Source: Taenia hydatigena | Lineage: Eukaryota; Platyhelminthes; Cestoda; Cyclophyllidea; Taeniidae | Assembly: GCA_036345935.2 (NCBI GenBank) | Contig: JADWOT020000008.1 | Span: 7,334,156-7,398,155 of the forward strand | Direction of reading: 5' to 3' | Length of the DNA: 64,000 nucleotides | Shown: piece by piece, positions 11,919 through 29,642 of the stretch | Position numbering within the stretch: the stretch's first letter is position 1 | Layout: each line of letters begins with the position of its first letter | Notes under the pieces: model-generated | What the model saw: the letters and a program-made list of their open reading frames with translations, nothing else | Told to the model about the DNA's origin: nothing | Databases searched by the model: none | Position numbers and translations under genes: made by a program

Positions 11919-14900
11919 TTCCTGTGACAACACCAAAACACCTTGGATAGTTCGGACGAACCTTGCATTAAAAAACTTTAAAGTGTGGTTTCTTTGCATT
12001 TATTTGGCTATAAGCTAGTTCAACTTGTTATAAAACATAGAATAGGCTTCAGTAGCTGAATGGTGAAGATTGTTTTGCCCACATATATTTTGGGCATGAC
12101 GCAGAAAGTGTGGGTTCAGGCTTAAAAGTGGCCTTAAGGAAATGGCCACGTCTGCCCCTCTCCGTAGCCACAATAAATGAACGCAGTATTCAGCTACAGA
12201 CGAAGGCTGTCTTGATGATTGCTGCCACTTCGTGGACTTACCAGAGGAGTTGTGCCAAAGCAAAGCGAAACAATGCAACTTCTTCCATTGTTCAAGCTCC
12301 CTGCCTTTCCAGGCATTGCTACACGCACTCCTCTAACCGAAAACACTCCCCACACAATGGCAAGAAGCAAAACTTCTTTTCGGTAAAATCATTGAGCGTG
12401 AATAAAAGATGTGGAAGAAAGGAAACAATTTGTTCGTGTCCAATGCTCAGTTGCATTCCCCTTCCTAATCAAATGCTAGTCAACTGGAAGAGCTCCATGT
12501 AGAGCTGGCGAAGGGTTCAACATAGGCATCATATTTTTTTATACTTCGTAATTTTTTCCCCTTTATATACGCAGGCAAAAAAATAGTAGATGATTGGGTG
12601 CGTTAAATGTAAGCAAGGGCCTTGGACACCACCATTAGTTGATGGAGATAATGACCGGTCTTGGGCGAGTGGGTCTGCGGCACATCTGCGTCCACCTTTT
12701 ATCCCTTTTTGCCCATAAAATATAGCTCTTTAAAAAACAGCACTAGGGAATAAACAAATCTCACAGATAATAACAAAGGAAATGCCTTTATTCTCCCACC
12801 TCAGAATGTTTGGTGTGTTGTATCTCGATTTTGGGCTGTGATTTATTGCTTTAGATTCAATCAGTAGAATAACCACAATCTGTTTATTTTGGTTGTAGAT
12901 CTGGAATGGCAAATAAAATGTCTTAAAAAAAGTGAATAAAGAGCACTTATTTTTAAAACTCAACCACATCGTGTAGACACAAAGTCAGTGAGAATTAAGA
13001 GGCTAAGCAAAATTTCAACCACGATTTTAACTGTGAAGTGGGTGGTAAGCGTTTTTTAAAAAATGCTAAAAATGATTGCTGATCCCCATGATCTCAAAAT
13101 TTTCACAAACTAACGCCATACGAAAACACTTAAACTTTGTTATTCCCTTACTTTTTATCGTGCCAACTTTTTTTTGGTGTTTGAATGCTTGATTCAGTCG
13201 TAGAAAGCATGTTAATAAGAGGTTCTCAAATGCCTCCTTTAAAAACAAAAAGATCCGCCTGGTCTAGTACACACTACATCAAAACTCATTTTCTTGTCAA
13301 ATTTGTGAAGAAGTCAGTGAATGTTGTTCTTTCTCTCCGGTTGTAACATCAAAGTCAACGCAATGGGTCAGTTAAAGTAAACCGTGTCATTTTTTAATCA
13401 TTTACTGTGGAATTGAAAAGGCAAAACACGAACTGTCAAGTGTGGAAAGTAAAATGTTGTTTCACAAAAAAGTGTCCATCTCGCACCTTAAATAATTGTG
13501 CCTAAAATGCGGGCATAGCCATGAATAATGCTGAAAGGCCTCTGTTGCAATGGGTTCGCATGCGGTCCGGAAATCCCTGTACAATTTATCACTACAATTT
13601 TTGCTTAATTTATTTTTTATGCTATAAAGTAATAACATCAATAAGGTAAAGATTTTCACGAAGAGAGTTGTTTAATGCATCAAGCAGCGAGAGGATGTCC
13701 ACAGCCCAAGTCAAGGTGGTGGACGAAAATGTGTTCTACTTAATATAAATTAGTCTGAATTTTCGCCTAAAGAGGTGGAAGCTTTAAAATGAGAAAATTG
13801 TGTTAGTCGGGTTCACGTAACCGGGACCGTAAGTACGTCGGTTTAATTTCTTTTTTTAACCAATAAAGTGGCCTCGACGAGCGGGCTCCGGCGAGTCCCC
13901 CAAGGCAAAGCCCAAGTCACGAGCCTCTCATATTTACATTTCTTATTTTTCAACACTACGCAAATCATTTTACATGGAGGAAGTTATAAAATATGCAGAA
14001 TTAGTGAATTAAAATAGAGGGTCAATCTATGTATTTTCAATTAAAAGTGTTACATTTATGCATCTTTTCCTTCACCATTCATTAAACCACCGACTTCTCT
14101 AATCAAGGCTCATCAACATTTAAAGGTAATTTTAAACCCAAAAGAGACGACAATGGATGGCGTGTTGACTACTCGAAAGAGAAGGTCTCTGATGAAATCG
14201 TTTATTGAGAATTTCTCAACAAAATAAGACTTTTATATGGTCTGACTGCTCAAGGTCACTTCTTGCATATGTTGGGGAGGAAAATGAGGAGCTTGACGGG
14301 CCCGTTCTGAATTAACATTAAAATTTTATTAATATAAACTTTCCAATCGTTGTGCCCCCTCAAAATTTCTCTACAAAGGGACAATTTGTGCATTATTTAA
14401 CAACTTACGTTTTACCATAGAGAATAAATTAAATATTCCGTCCCGTGTGCACTTTGCCACGGCGGGAAATGCTGATTTATGTAACTGTCATGGAGTATGG
14501 TAATGCTGAATTAGGCCTTTGATCTGAGCGGTGGAAAGAGAAATGATATACAGCGTCTATTTCATATTTTATATGCATTATTTAATTTGTCTACAGGGGA
14601 CTGCACTGTTTTTTTGACAAAAAAACGCAACAATAATTCAGGAGCAAGTTACCCGATTTTTTCCGCACTTAATTAAGTATTCACTCGACTTCAATCCAAT
14701 CAAATATTTTGGGGTCATGGTGGTGATTTCTTCCCCTAAAGGAAACATGTTTGAGGAACCAGAGCTTGCTTCTGGTTGGCTGCTTTTAACCAATTTAATA
14801 TATTTACGTTATTGTGAAATAAAATGTGCATTTAGAATTTTGTATCACACCCGGACAAATGCACCGACAGGTGGGTGTGAATAGGCAGTTGGATTTGAAC

Positions 14901-15847
14901 AGAGTCTTTCAGTTTTCAATTTTATAAACGTCGACAATATTTTTCTTTCCTCATTTTATTCCAAATTTTGTGCTGTCAGTGTTTTACTTCGTGAAAGAAT
15001 CAATCAAGCGTAACCATAACCATTCACTCATGCAATGAAGCATTCATCCCAGTCGGTGTCCCTGCATTCACAGTCAGAATGCGGAGTGTTCCTCCCTTTT
15101 TATGTGGCTCAACAGCGCAATGGCAAGTTACTTTTGTTATTGACACCAGCACTGCGGAAGTATCTGCCATGGGCTGAGTTAAAATATGCAAATGAGGAGC
15201 GACTTGAAGTGGTAGAAATGTTTACGGAGAGGCTTCTGAAATCCACATAGATTATTCTATTGTTTGTTTAATTGAAAAAGAAGGCAATTATGCACACAGC
15301 CGATGTCAAAGATAATTAATTCTTAAGGCCTCGAATAACCAGCCCACAAATTACCTTAAGTATCTCTGATTAGGCGGTATGACAAATGTTTACCTCCAAA
15401 ATTGACAACCAAAAATGGTCGTTTCGATGTTTTTCTTTCTTCCAACGATAATTGACAAACGAACTTATTTATAAAGTAACAATATCAACAAAATGTATGC
15501 ACACATGCTAAGGTCTAGCCATGTACAAATGGCACTTAACAAGCGTTCAAAAGCCGAGTGTCACTTTGTACGGCAGAAACAGTTTAGCTCCTGTCCGAAA
15601 TGCATGTCCCGTGTGTGAAAGCATCTATGGACTGATGCCATTACTTTTCAAAAAGACATTGTCCCGAAATTAGAGTCCACAAATATGTTTACCAAAATAT
15701 TTTCACAGTTTGTTGGAAACTTGTTCACTTGGATTGCTATGAACATCGTTCTGCATTCGGAAACTTCAACTTCAAATGAACATAAAGAGGTGTATTTTTC
15801 GAATCAATCCTATCTTTTACATTGAGTTGTGTGTGTGGTTTGTGAGA

Positions 15848-15859
15848 GAGAGAGAGAGC
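15848..15859. repeat. AG dinucleotide microsatellite
   Basis: A short run of GA/AG repeats in non-coding DNA. Confidence 0.6.
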
Positions 15860-18800
15860 TTGGTAGAAGGTGTTTAAAAGTACTTTATGGTAAAAAGGCA
15901 TAGCTTACATATGGCGGTCAGTGACTACAAAAGTTAAGTCGGAGGCTAGACTGCCTCAACTCGATGCGATTCTGCCCCTCCAACGTGAGACGCTAGCAAT
16001 TAACTTCCCCATGCTAAATAAATTTCATGACTTCTGGAAGGGTTAATTTAACTGCTTACTCGACCATTGCAAAAATGCAAATTTTTTCAACGACATTATC
16101 CATTTTCTCCAGATGATTCTACGCCAATAAAAAAACAGTCTACTTAATGCACCCTCTTAACGTAAACTACCATCAAATCATCTACAATTTTTTTACGAAC
16201 TATAAACTTTTAAGTGTTACTATAGCTGTGAAGTGAAATATTCCGCGTTGATAGTCCTAAGTCATGATTAGGAGTCGATACCGCATAAATTTTACTTGCC
16301 GTAGGAATGAGATGATGTGAAGTGATGCAAGCTTAAAAGGTCTTCAACGTACGTGGGAAGTTAGATGTAATTCCTGGTGTGACTTATTTCCATTATTAAG
16401 TTCTTTAGTCCGGTGTGGGATGATTGAGAAAGGGTTGTTCAGTTCCAGGCGTATTTCACTCCTCAGAGATCCAATCACCGCGGCCGAAGTCGCATGGGCT
16501 TTTTCAATTGGTCAATGTGAGTGGTTGCGTACATGAAGGGGTTAAGTGAATGATTTATTTATACAATGACTGATTTTTCCCTTCTCCTGCAAACCTCTCA
16601 TCACTAAGCCTCGACTACTTTGAAAAACACTGTTCCACTTTCGGTGCACCCTTCGTGTTGGTTGGATTGGGAAAAGACAACGGGACATTACCATAAATAA
16701 CTTCAGTGTAAACCTGTCGGAAGGGTTCCATGTAGATTACACTGCACATACTAATGGGTTGCAGAGAGCGAATAAGAACCTTTTTCACCAGCTATTTTTC
16801 TTCAATGAATTGCCTTCCATCTAAGTGAGCGAATTCCGCATGCATGTCCGACCCTTTTTTGGAATTTTTGCTGGTACCGATGCAGCGCTCTGAGATCACC
16901 CTTATTACGGAAGAAGGCTTATTAATCAGGCAGATGGACTTGGGGACTATTGGCCACTGGCCGAGGCACCAAGTGGTCTATTGCCCAAAGAGACAATTCG
17001 CTAAAGGACTAAAGTGTTGAAAACGCTTTCCCTAGCTTTTACTTTAAATTTAGAGAAAAAGGATGCTTAATCAGAATTAAGATGCTAAAAAAATTACCAG
17101 AAAAGGATTAAATGAAGAGGTTTAAATTCGATTTAATTATTTCGGTTTTAATCCAAACTTATAGGATTGTGTTAGAGTGTAATGGTATACTGTCTCACGT
17201 TTTTTTTTGTTTGATACTCTAAGACAATCCATTGAGCCTATAATTTTTATAGCAGTGCTTTCTAATGCAGTCCATTAATTATGGCTGAAGAGAGGTGGCA
17301 TTAGTGTTAATGAATCAAGTCCAAAAAGAACCTTATGTCCATCTCATTTGCTGAGCAGGTAATAATTAGCGGTTGCGAAAGGCGTTTGACTTTGTTTTTC
17401 CTTTTTCTCTCTCACAAAATAAGGCCGCAAAATCACGAAGTCAGTTAGCATTCTATCAAAAGTGCAGCGCTTATTTTCCTCTCCTCTGCAAGAGCCTTGC
17501 TTGGAACTATTCTGACCGTCATACAAATGGGAATTTATGGCTTTATTCCCGTTCTTTTCCCACTAAGTAAATGCCACTTTAACAATCAAATCCTTACTGC
17601 AAACAGACATAAGTGAGAGCGCTGGACATCCAGCTTGTGGGGCCTCGTTTAAGGCAAGGATGCAAGGATTTTGATAATGCCACAGAGTAGGCGTTTTTCC
17701 TTCGAAATCCGGGTCTAGGATTTACAAACATTAAATAATCCATCGTGGCGGGGTCAATCCAACCTTTAGACGCTGATGAAGCAAATTAAGTACTATATCG
17801 CAAAAGTAGTGGTCAACGAATAATTCCAGCGCATTTAAGAGACACATCCTTTTGATGCCTGAACTATGCTTTTGGTTTTTTTTATATCCCGGTTTCTGTA
17901 ACGGACCCCTGAGGCACTCCACTACTTTATCTCCTCCGAGCGGCCTGGCCTCCGGACTCGTGTCGGACAGTGCATACTACGCCTCAAGACGCTACAACAC
18001 CAAATGTGCTTCTTTTGCGAACTGCGCGAAACTCACACCAGGTTTAGTCGTCAGATCTCATTTTGTAAAAGTTAAGAAGAACGGTTTCGATTGTACCAAA
18101 CACCAAAAATAGCTCATCGTAGGGTAATTACCCATTTGCACTATGAGACTAAATGGGAACCACTGATTTTGATTGAACACGCGGCAGTTTGTTTGATCAA
18201 TGTTGCTTTTTTAAAGGCCCAAAGCTCACTATGTTTATTGTAACAAATAAGGAACTTACAGTAAAAACAGGTAGAGGGGTGAGAGGCTACGCTAGAATTT
18301 GTTACAAAACCCAGGAACGTTGCTAGGCTTATTTTTATGTTAGTTCACTTTCATCCCTTAGTATGATCACGATTGAGAATAGAAAAGCGCTAAATGCGAC
18401 CTACTATGCTTATTCTGCTTCCTCAAAGAACTACGAAAACAAGTCCGTATATTTTTATCATCACCACAGTGGTGGTCGCAACTCTTCCATTAAGGCTTCC
18501 ATTTTATGAAACAGATGGAGGCTTTTTAATAAAAACAGCACTTAGAGGGAAAATACTCCCTATCTTGCTCTATATATTTCAGCATTTAGGTGTCCTAGAC
18601 TAAATTAACCCAGTCAGTCAGAATTAGCCCTCGTGAAGATGACCACACATTTAAAAAATGATCACGACTATTCTCATCCTGGTTAACTTTGTCTCTATTA
18701 TGAGATGCCTATGGAGTTCTTGAGCATTCGTCCAACGCGAACACAAAGATTCTGACACAATCCGTACTCGGATTTGCGAAATCAAGACCTGCGACTTTGC

Positions 18801-21800
18801 CTTTTCTAATGAATAAATTAAAAGACTTCACTTTACACTACAACTCAGGTACTGAAATCATGCTCTAAGAAAATGAACTTTATTAAGACTTTTAACACGA
18901 TTTAGCGATTATACTGAAGTATTTCGCGCATCCTAAAACTTCCTTAAGGACGAAAGAAGGCCTAATGCTGGTGCAGAATATGTATTATTGACACGCAGTA
19001 GGACTGAGGGATTACCAGTACGGCTCGGGAACCAAACTGTCTGACAAGGGTACATTAAAGGACTCCCAAATTGGTCCGTTATCAACACATTGAGTTAAAC
19101 AAGCAATTAACGTATTCTAACACGATTAATTCTTGAGTTATTTTTAGCATAGCATATTACAAGAGGAAATGAATGCGTTCATTCTACCACATAATTAATA
19201 AGTGGGTCCCAGGGCTAACATAAAATTTTCTTGATGAATTGCAAGTGAATGGTTATTTCCATTAGCATTGACCATCGTCATTTGCAATCCTGGCTTTGGC
19301 ATGAAAAGCTTTGCAAATATTATTTTGTTTTCAAAAAGATAACCTTTGCAGGTGGCCATTCATCTCACTTTCTTCCCTCTCCTCACATTTTGTGAATTCT
19401 TCACAAATACGTCTAGATACTCACTTTTCTGCTTGAACACAAGCTGTGGTTGTGTTTATTTCAACTGAAAACTATGCAAACATTATAAGTGGAATTAGCA
19501 AATGCCATCCTATTATAGCGTTCGAGATTTTGGTGCATTCAATGACAAGTTTCTCACCTCCTTATTTTATAACAGAAACATTTGCCGCCTATTCAACTAT
19601 TATCGTTTATCAGTGAAAGTGGGGCATAAAACTACTCGCCATTTCTACAACTTTTCACACTCCAGCGTTAAACTTATGACGAATAAATTGATGCAGAGGT
19701 AAAATATGGGTTGACTAATTTTGGGTGAATTTTCATTATCTATCATATGCAATAAGAATTATAAGCGATGGTTGCCAAATGGTATTTCGTTGAATTCGGT
19801 TCCTACCGTAATGCTGATTAGAGGTTTTAATCTCCAGAACAAATGAGCACAGTCCAAAAAACTTTCACATGCTCGAACTTTTGTCCGAGTGCTGTTTTAG
19901 TTCACCTTTAGGGTCATAGGTACTCCCTTTGATAGTACCCGTTCTCCAGGGTGTGTAACTCCAAAAGCTCAATAAAAGCTGATAGATTGCCTGCACGCCA
20001 CTAATCCTGTATGCAACTTTGGATCTTGTGGGGGCCCTGCTTTCTGCAATTCCTTAAGTTGGTGACTTGCATCATTTATGATGCTACATTCTGGTTTTAA
20101 ATTATATCGCTCCAAAGACTCTAACTGGTTTTTTGCACTTAATTATAGACTGGAGCACTTTTAGGCAACTGTAACCTTGGCATGATACTCATAAAATCTA
20201 CGATTTTCTCCATATAACCCAGAATAACTGTGTGAATAATCATCTCCATTGAATGCTCTTAAACAAATTTCAACTCTTAAACTATTTTGATGTCACACAT
20301 ACACATTTTAGCTATTAATCAAAACTATGCTATTTGTCTTACTTTATTTTCTCTTTATCATCCACAATCAAAAGATAGATCTTACGTTATCCCAAATTCA
20401 TTCCATAGATTCATCAGCTTTACCTTTAAAAAAGCTTTATATATATTCTAGAACTCAGCTGCCTTGTTTTAAGCTTTGTGTTGCTAAGTTCGGAAGGAAA
20501 GTTTCCAAAAGCGTCCGTTCTATTCAAATTGAATTTATGTGTGTTTGGGTTGTTTTGGAGCAAATTTTGGTGGAATTAATGTTAGTTTAATTCCATTTAA
20601 TCACTCCATTAATCATCCTGACCACACATTAACAATCGGTCGGCATGAAAAGAACTAAAACTTCAAATGTTTGCAAAGCCATGTCCACAACCTTTTTTTA
20701 AGCAAGAGACCATTTTCGCTGCCTCCGTCAATGCTGTTTGTCTTTGTCTTTGAAATAGGCCGCTCGGCTACCTGACAACAACTTTTTAACGTCCGTTCTG
20801 GGGAAGTGTTGAAGGTGGTCCAAACAGTGTGCTTGGGGAATAGGATGAGTAACGATTCAAGGACAATTGGCAGTAATTGGTCTGAAAGACTTCCTAACTT
20901 AAAAAAACCTACCAAACGGGAAAAAAAACGTGAAAGATGCTGAATCCAACTAATTCCCAGTACTTTAAATACCAATATACTCCCCTTCTAAGCGTTGATA
21001 ATAAGTGCATTTTAATGCAACTGGTGTTAAGGTCGTTTTTCGCCACTCGACTAGCTACATGGTTCTAGTCTTTGTGTACTAATTCGCCACTCATTCAGTA
21101 CTTGGAAACGAGTTTGCATCCGAAGGCTAGGGAGTGATGCAGGTCTCGAGCTCGGCCACGCGTGTCCAGATGGGCGGAGGACGCATCGTCCCACCCGCAT
21201 TCATCATTCCTTGGGGTGTAATTTGCGCGGTGAGTTAAATCAGGTCACGCGTCCGTCAACACGTTGGCCAGTGATTTGTGTCAATCTCCCAATCTTCGTC
21301 GAGCAAACATTTAGGCAAAAAAAAGATTTACCAAGATTCATCTAATCTTCTCTGTTGCTTCCACGACACCTAAAACATGCTTTTGCTTTTGGAAACGAGT
21401 CTTATAGTGGACGATTGACATTACTTATTTAGATGACTCCTGGGAGAGCTTGAGTTGTTTCTCCTCTGATTAAAGTACGGCTGAATCCTGACCAAAGTGT
21501 TGCATTCTTGGATGCGCTGGTTTTCTTGTGATACTGAAATATTTATCAGCTAACATCTAAGCAAACTTTTAACCTAACGGTATGATTTTTTAGGGAAGAC
21601 CAAAAATTTCCTTACTATTTATCATTGTCAGAGAGTGAAGGTTGGACTATTCCACTCCTCACCACTCTTGAAGAGGCTTAGCAAAAGGCGTATACTTCAT
21701 AGGCTACTCCCATACTTTGTTTTTCTCCAGGGCTCTAAAAAATTTGTTTGTGCAAAATTTATGCAATGAACCAGAAAATGCCAATCTAACAGGCTTTGGG

Positions 21801-23425
21801 TTTGTACAATTTACTCTCGTTCCGGACTGGCATGAGGAAATTGTCCATGGAAATGGGCCTAAGTGATAAAACACCAAAGTCGACTGATGACTTACGAGCT
21901 GGTGCAAAAAGTTTGCACGAGGTTTATTAACACATAAACGTTTGGTAGGATGAAAACAATTAGGCAAGCCCGTCTACGATATCTTTGTAAAGCTTTGATT
22001 GCTTGTTGCATAATTCAACATTTGAAACGCAAAGCTACTTTATGCCTGCTATAAAGAGACCTCTTTCCATTGAAGTGTCTTTTTACTTTCGCTATCCCAA
22101 TAAATGCTGCGCTGATTAGTTCTGTAAGTCTAGAACCAAAGACTCCTCAGCGCGGATTTTAAATCGTCTTTTGAATTTTACTGCATCGCATTGTTACATG
22201 GACTTGATTGTGGCTTTTAAGGGAATGTGAAATAAGTACCCTTTGTTGGTTTCCATTGGTAAAGCGTGGTTGTTTAAAGGTGACGACCACCACCACTCCA
22301 TTATTTGGACCCTGTGGCAATTTGTTAACTCCCTTTAAATCCTGCCTTTGGGACCTTGTGCACCTCAGTGGGCCATGAAGAGAGTTGCGTCAGCTTTCAA
22401 TCAAGGATCCACTGTCATTGTCCAGAAGTCAAGCTGCCTACCGGAGCTTTAAGTGACCTTGACACCAAAGTAAAGACTTGAACGTCCAGTCTGCTTAACA
22501 ATTCACTGTATTAGCATAAGATGCTGCATTAGTGTTTGTGTGAGGGCTAATAATGCACTCCTGTGTCCCACCTCACAGGAAATTTTTAATTACTGCTTCC
22601 CCAAGTACCGCGTACGACGGGAATTTATAACTCAAAAAATTAGTGACTGAGTACACGAATGTGATTGTGTTCTTGACGAATAATCTGGTAAAACAGACCT
22701 CCGAATCGTACTACCTCCAACTTGTAGCGTCTATGCTTGGGGAAAACAATCACCAGGAGGTAATTAAGGGCTGTGTCCTGTTTACCAGGTTTTAACTACT
22801 TATTCGTTAGTTGCGTGACACGTCCCGTTAACCTCTCCACACCTTTTGCTCACGTCGACTCCCTGCTCCCGATTCGCCGCGCTGCCGTTCACTTTTCTCA
22901 ACCCTCCGAGATAAGGCAGTGCATTTGGAAGTGTGGAACGCGTGTTTTTTTCTGCAAGGGATACGCACACCTTGTAGATCGGACCGAAACACTGCCGCAG
23001 CGAATGCCGCTCCTCTTGGCAGAATAACGAGCAATAAATTCGTAGGCATCCTCTTTACCTAAGGCAATTTGTCCACTATTCCATATCGCATTTTTTAATG
23101 ACTAAAATTGGCTGCCAACTGGACAATAACAATAACAATAAGTAATGTTATGCTAGGAAATGTAAATTACCAACTTTGGATTTCAAAAATGAATAATTTA
23201 AGGACATTTGTTCAGACAAGTTGCAAAGAAGTTCCGATTCTCCATCATTAAATATAGGCTTTTTCACGACCTTAAGGCAAAGTTGTAGACTTTGTGGAGT
23301 CATTTTAACAATTACAAATCTAACTTTTCACAGATAGCGAAAACTTGGGCTTGGGGGATGACATTTGAATTTGCTTTGCTCGTGTCTTTTGAATTACTTC
23401 TGCGGTTTCGAAGTAGGGAAGGACT

Positions 23426-23455
23426 GGAGAGGCTGCTGGCATGGTCCGCAGGCTC
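23426..23455 (+). repeat. Fragment of the dispersed repeat found at 30.2 and 57.9 kb
   Basis: The stretch GGCTGCTGGCATGGTCCGCA closely matches the centre of the longer copy at 30216-30406. Similarity fades on both sides, so this is at best a truncated or decayed copy. Confidence 0.4.
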
Positions 23456-25476
23456 TCAGCGGCCCGTTACCAAGATGAAGAGTTGAACTAACAAATGCGG
23501 TACCGCATAACCCCATGAACTTCAAAGGTACTTCTTGATACAATTGAGGTATTTGAAAGGTATTCCTGAGCTTTGACCACTTTTACATCATCTTTTATGA
23601 TTTTCACTTGGAGATAACTTGTTTAAAAATGCAAGCCTAAAAATCGGCCTTTTTTACAAGCCATGGTATTAAAAGTAGTGTCATCAGTTTGGCAATGTGT
23701 GTTTTGATGCAGCAAGGACTCAGGTTTTTTGTATCTTAGACAAATAAGCCCAATGTCACTCTACACTCGTCCCTATAAAGTTTGCCGTATCTAAAAGTGT
23801 TTTTGCACAGTCTTTATGGCCTGTCTGAAAGTGAGGCTCCACCTCTGTTTGTTTGTGATAGGAACTGCAAAAGAGGCAGCCATTCTCCATGAAAGGCGAT
23901 TACTAGTTAATGGGAATACCACTATCCGCGACTTTAAATGGAAATTAATTTTACGAGTGAGATAAATCGCTTTGTGTAATCGTTGTAGAATGAGCGTGTG
24001 CTATCAATGAGTTGCCATGATTAGAACTGCCTCATCAAGGCGTGGTTGGGTTGGATTTTAATAAAATTAGGGGCTACCGAGGTAGCCTCTTAGAAAACCC
24101 AGACTGCCAACTTAGCAGTTACGTCTCATTGCTATGCTCAACCACCTCCAAAACCCATCAAAGAACAGGTTGAAGTTGTTGGCGCAATAACTTTATTTGA
24201 CCATCAGGAAAGTACGCACTTGCATTACAATATTAATAATTTTATGCACTTATCAAAATTCATTCCCAAGTTCTCCTCGCATAAAAGGAACTTTTGGATT
24301 ATTAACCTTTCTGGCTCCAGTGGGAAGCAAGCAGATAAAGATTAATTTGAAATAATTTATTCAATTTTGCGGCTAACAATCACCCCATTTTCGGGGGACA
24401 CAATCGCAAGTTATTCACTTTTATTGGAAGTGTTTACTTGACGGGAAAGTTTAGTTAGCCCATTTAACTAATGGGAGCTGAAAGCTCCCCCTTTCCCTCC
24501 CTCTCACCGTGAATGAGGTGATCGTATGCGCAAAATTGTGGGATGAATGTGCTTTTTACGACATTTTGTGTATGCCAAAACTGTGGTGACATTTTCATAG
24601 GCGCAATTGTTGTACTTTTTGTGCAAAGTGTACAAAACGCCTTGGGTGCAACAGTATTTTCATTCCTTCCAAGGGAAAGAAGGGCAGAGGCAGCTGATTG
24701 TAGTTTGCTAATATATGCCTTAACCAACGCCTTCAAGACGCATTAAAATAGACTTTTAGTCGACTCAATTAGCTCCGCGTCATTCTAGAAAGCAAATCGC
24801 AGCCTTATGGAAGAATTGTGTGTGTATGAGCACTCAATGCATAATTCCGAACCGAACATTTAATCGGTGGCACTGCCTAGAACGGCTGTAACCTTCTGTA
24901 CAAAGGTTTTTGGCTTTATCTGGTATTGATTTTGATAAAAATTTCGTCCCAATTTTTACTATAAAATTTCACCCTAAATTTTTTAACTTTTAATAAACTT
25001 TATTCCTATGATTGCCGGGAAGTAAATAGCATTGCTTAGCACATCATATCATTATTGCATCTAAAGTTTTATTCTGTTTTATTTGTAGAACTGGTCTCAG
25101 TTCCGATGTAATGAGGCATAAAAGGGAATCATTTGAAATCTGCACAGTTACCAGTGCAGCAATTTCTCAAACCTTTCGGCAATTTTCAAGAATCCGATAA
25201 CGCCATTTGACTGCTTGTAACTTGGTGCTACTTTGTTGGGCATGTTTTGAGGGACTGGATTCTACCCCTACTACTGATATTCTTTGTCGTTTTTGCTTTG
25301 ATACACAGTTGTTTAGTTGGAATGAATTTTAACTCTGTTTTAAAATTTGACTCTAACATTGCTACTTATCGTTTGTTAGTAGCACTTTCGGCTACAGCTG
25401 AACAAAGAGTCAAATGCTAATTCGGATGTGGCGTTTGCATTTGAAAAAAAAAATCAAAGCACTTGCGCCTATTTTA

Positions 25477-25656
25477 AGTTTGGGTAACACCGAAGGCTTC
25501 GAGTCTATACTTCATTGGGCAACGTGGTCTCTGAGCCATGCCAGTGGTCTTCCCACTCCTGTAGATCGGCAATGCATACCACGCTCCAGTATTGTAATTT
25601 CTTTCATCTTCATCCAATGAACCAGGTTTCTGCGGCATTGATTCCCCGGAACGCAT
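25477..25656 (-). CDS. Possible coding exon of unknown gene (weak)
   Basis: The minus strand is open here from an ATG at 25656 and encodes an acidic, polar stretch (MRSGESMPQKPGSLDEDERN) followed by NTGAWYALPIY. I do not recognise a family. It lies upstream of the stomatin gene on the same strand and could be a distant 5' exon, as some stomatin relatives have long polar N-termini. However, I could not find a strong donor whose phase fits the next known stomatin exon. It may equally be chance. Confidence 0.15.
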
Positions 25657-25739
25657 CTCCGGAGTTGGTCTGCGACTATCGCAGCAACACACTTCGACAG
25701 ATTCCAAGGTGCATGCGACTAGGCTAGCTCACCAACACA

Positions 25740-26540
25740 GCGTGTGTGCGACTCCTCCCATGGCCGCTGATCGACACCGATGGAGGGGAACACAATAGCG
25801 CTGCAAATTATGAATCACCCCTATTCAGTGCGACACATGCACCACTAGCGTCAACTGATAGTGTGCTCCTGAAAGGAAAGTGAACATGTGCTTACGCTCG
25901 ATTATGACACCATTCACACACAAGTTCTTACAGTTTTTCCCCACTTTTGTACACTAAAGCACAGGAGCCAACTGATTAAAATAACGTAAGCAGCAGTGGA
26001 ACTTCCATTTTGCCTCAAATCACAAACGACATTCACCAGCAGTGTCCAGCGTCACCTGCCGCCAGACCTCTTAGGTCATTTCAAACCCGAAAGTGAACTT
26101 TGTGAGCGCGTATTCCACCACACCAATTTCTTCACCCAATTGGCGTATTCGGGTTCTGGAGACGTGTTGCGAGGACTGGGTGCCCACAAAATATCCCACA
26201 CCAAGGCTCACCCAACAGGCGCGCCTCCGACGCTGCACGTCCAGCTTCAGTAAATAAACAAGAAGCAGAGATTCAGCTTTAAAAACAGCCCAACAGTGGT
26301 GTAAACAAATAAGTCACGACGGCAGCTATGACCCGTGATACGCAAAACGTCTCGACGGGATTCGAGACTCGCTTTTGCGATTTCAACAAACCTGACAGAG
26401 GACCAGCCTCGCATCACCTGCCAAATTTGCATTCCTAAAACCAAGGTGCAAATGACAACAAAAATACCGCTTTAGGCAAAAAGCTTTATACAAAACAAGC
26501 ACATTGATGAAACACCAGGAAAGCTTCTTAGTGTCCAGAC
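25740..26540. other. Intergenic region downstream of the helicase gene
   Basis: Somewhat more GC-rich than the preceding 13 kb, with short overlapping open frames on both strands but no recognised motif. It could hold the helicase 3' UTR on its right edge or regulatory DNA; I see no proof of either. Confidence 0.4.
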
Positions 26541-26555
26541 GAATTACAGGATTGA

Positions 26556-29642
<3,087 letters not shown>

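Larger units (their letters stand above)
11922..25400. other. About 13.5 kb without a recognisable gene
   Basis: This AT-rich region contains only short open frames on either strand. None shows a domain I recognise or links to another frame through matching splice phases. It may be the upstream flank or a long 5' intron of the stomatin gene, since the first stomatin exon seen is preceded by an AG acceptor. Simple repeats include AG at 15848-15859. A short fragment of the dispersed repeat lies near 23426-23455. Confidence 0.5.

Noticed and set aside
12110..12502. A 130-codon plus-strand open frame
   Set aside because: It starts at a non-ATG codon, has no motif, overlaps an open frame on the other strand and has no splice partner, so it is probably chance.
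17880..17970. Apparent extra copy of the dispersed repeat
   Set aside because: Only about 14 nt (AGTCCGGAGGCCAG on the reverse strand) match; flanks do not align, so it is too short to call.
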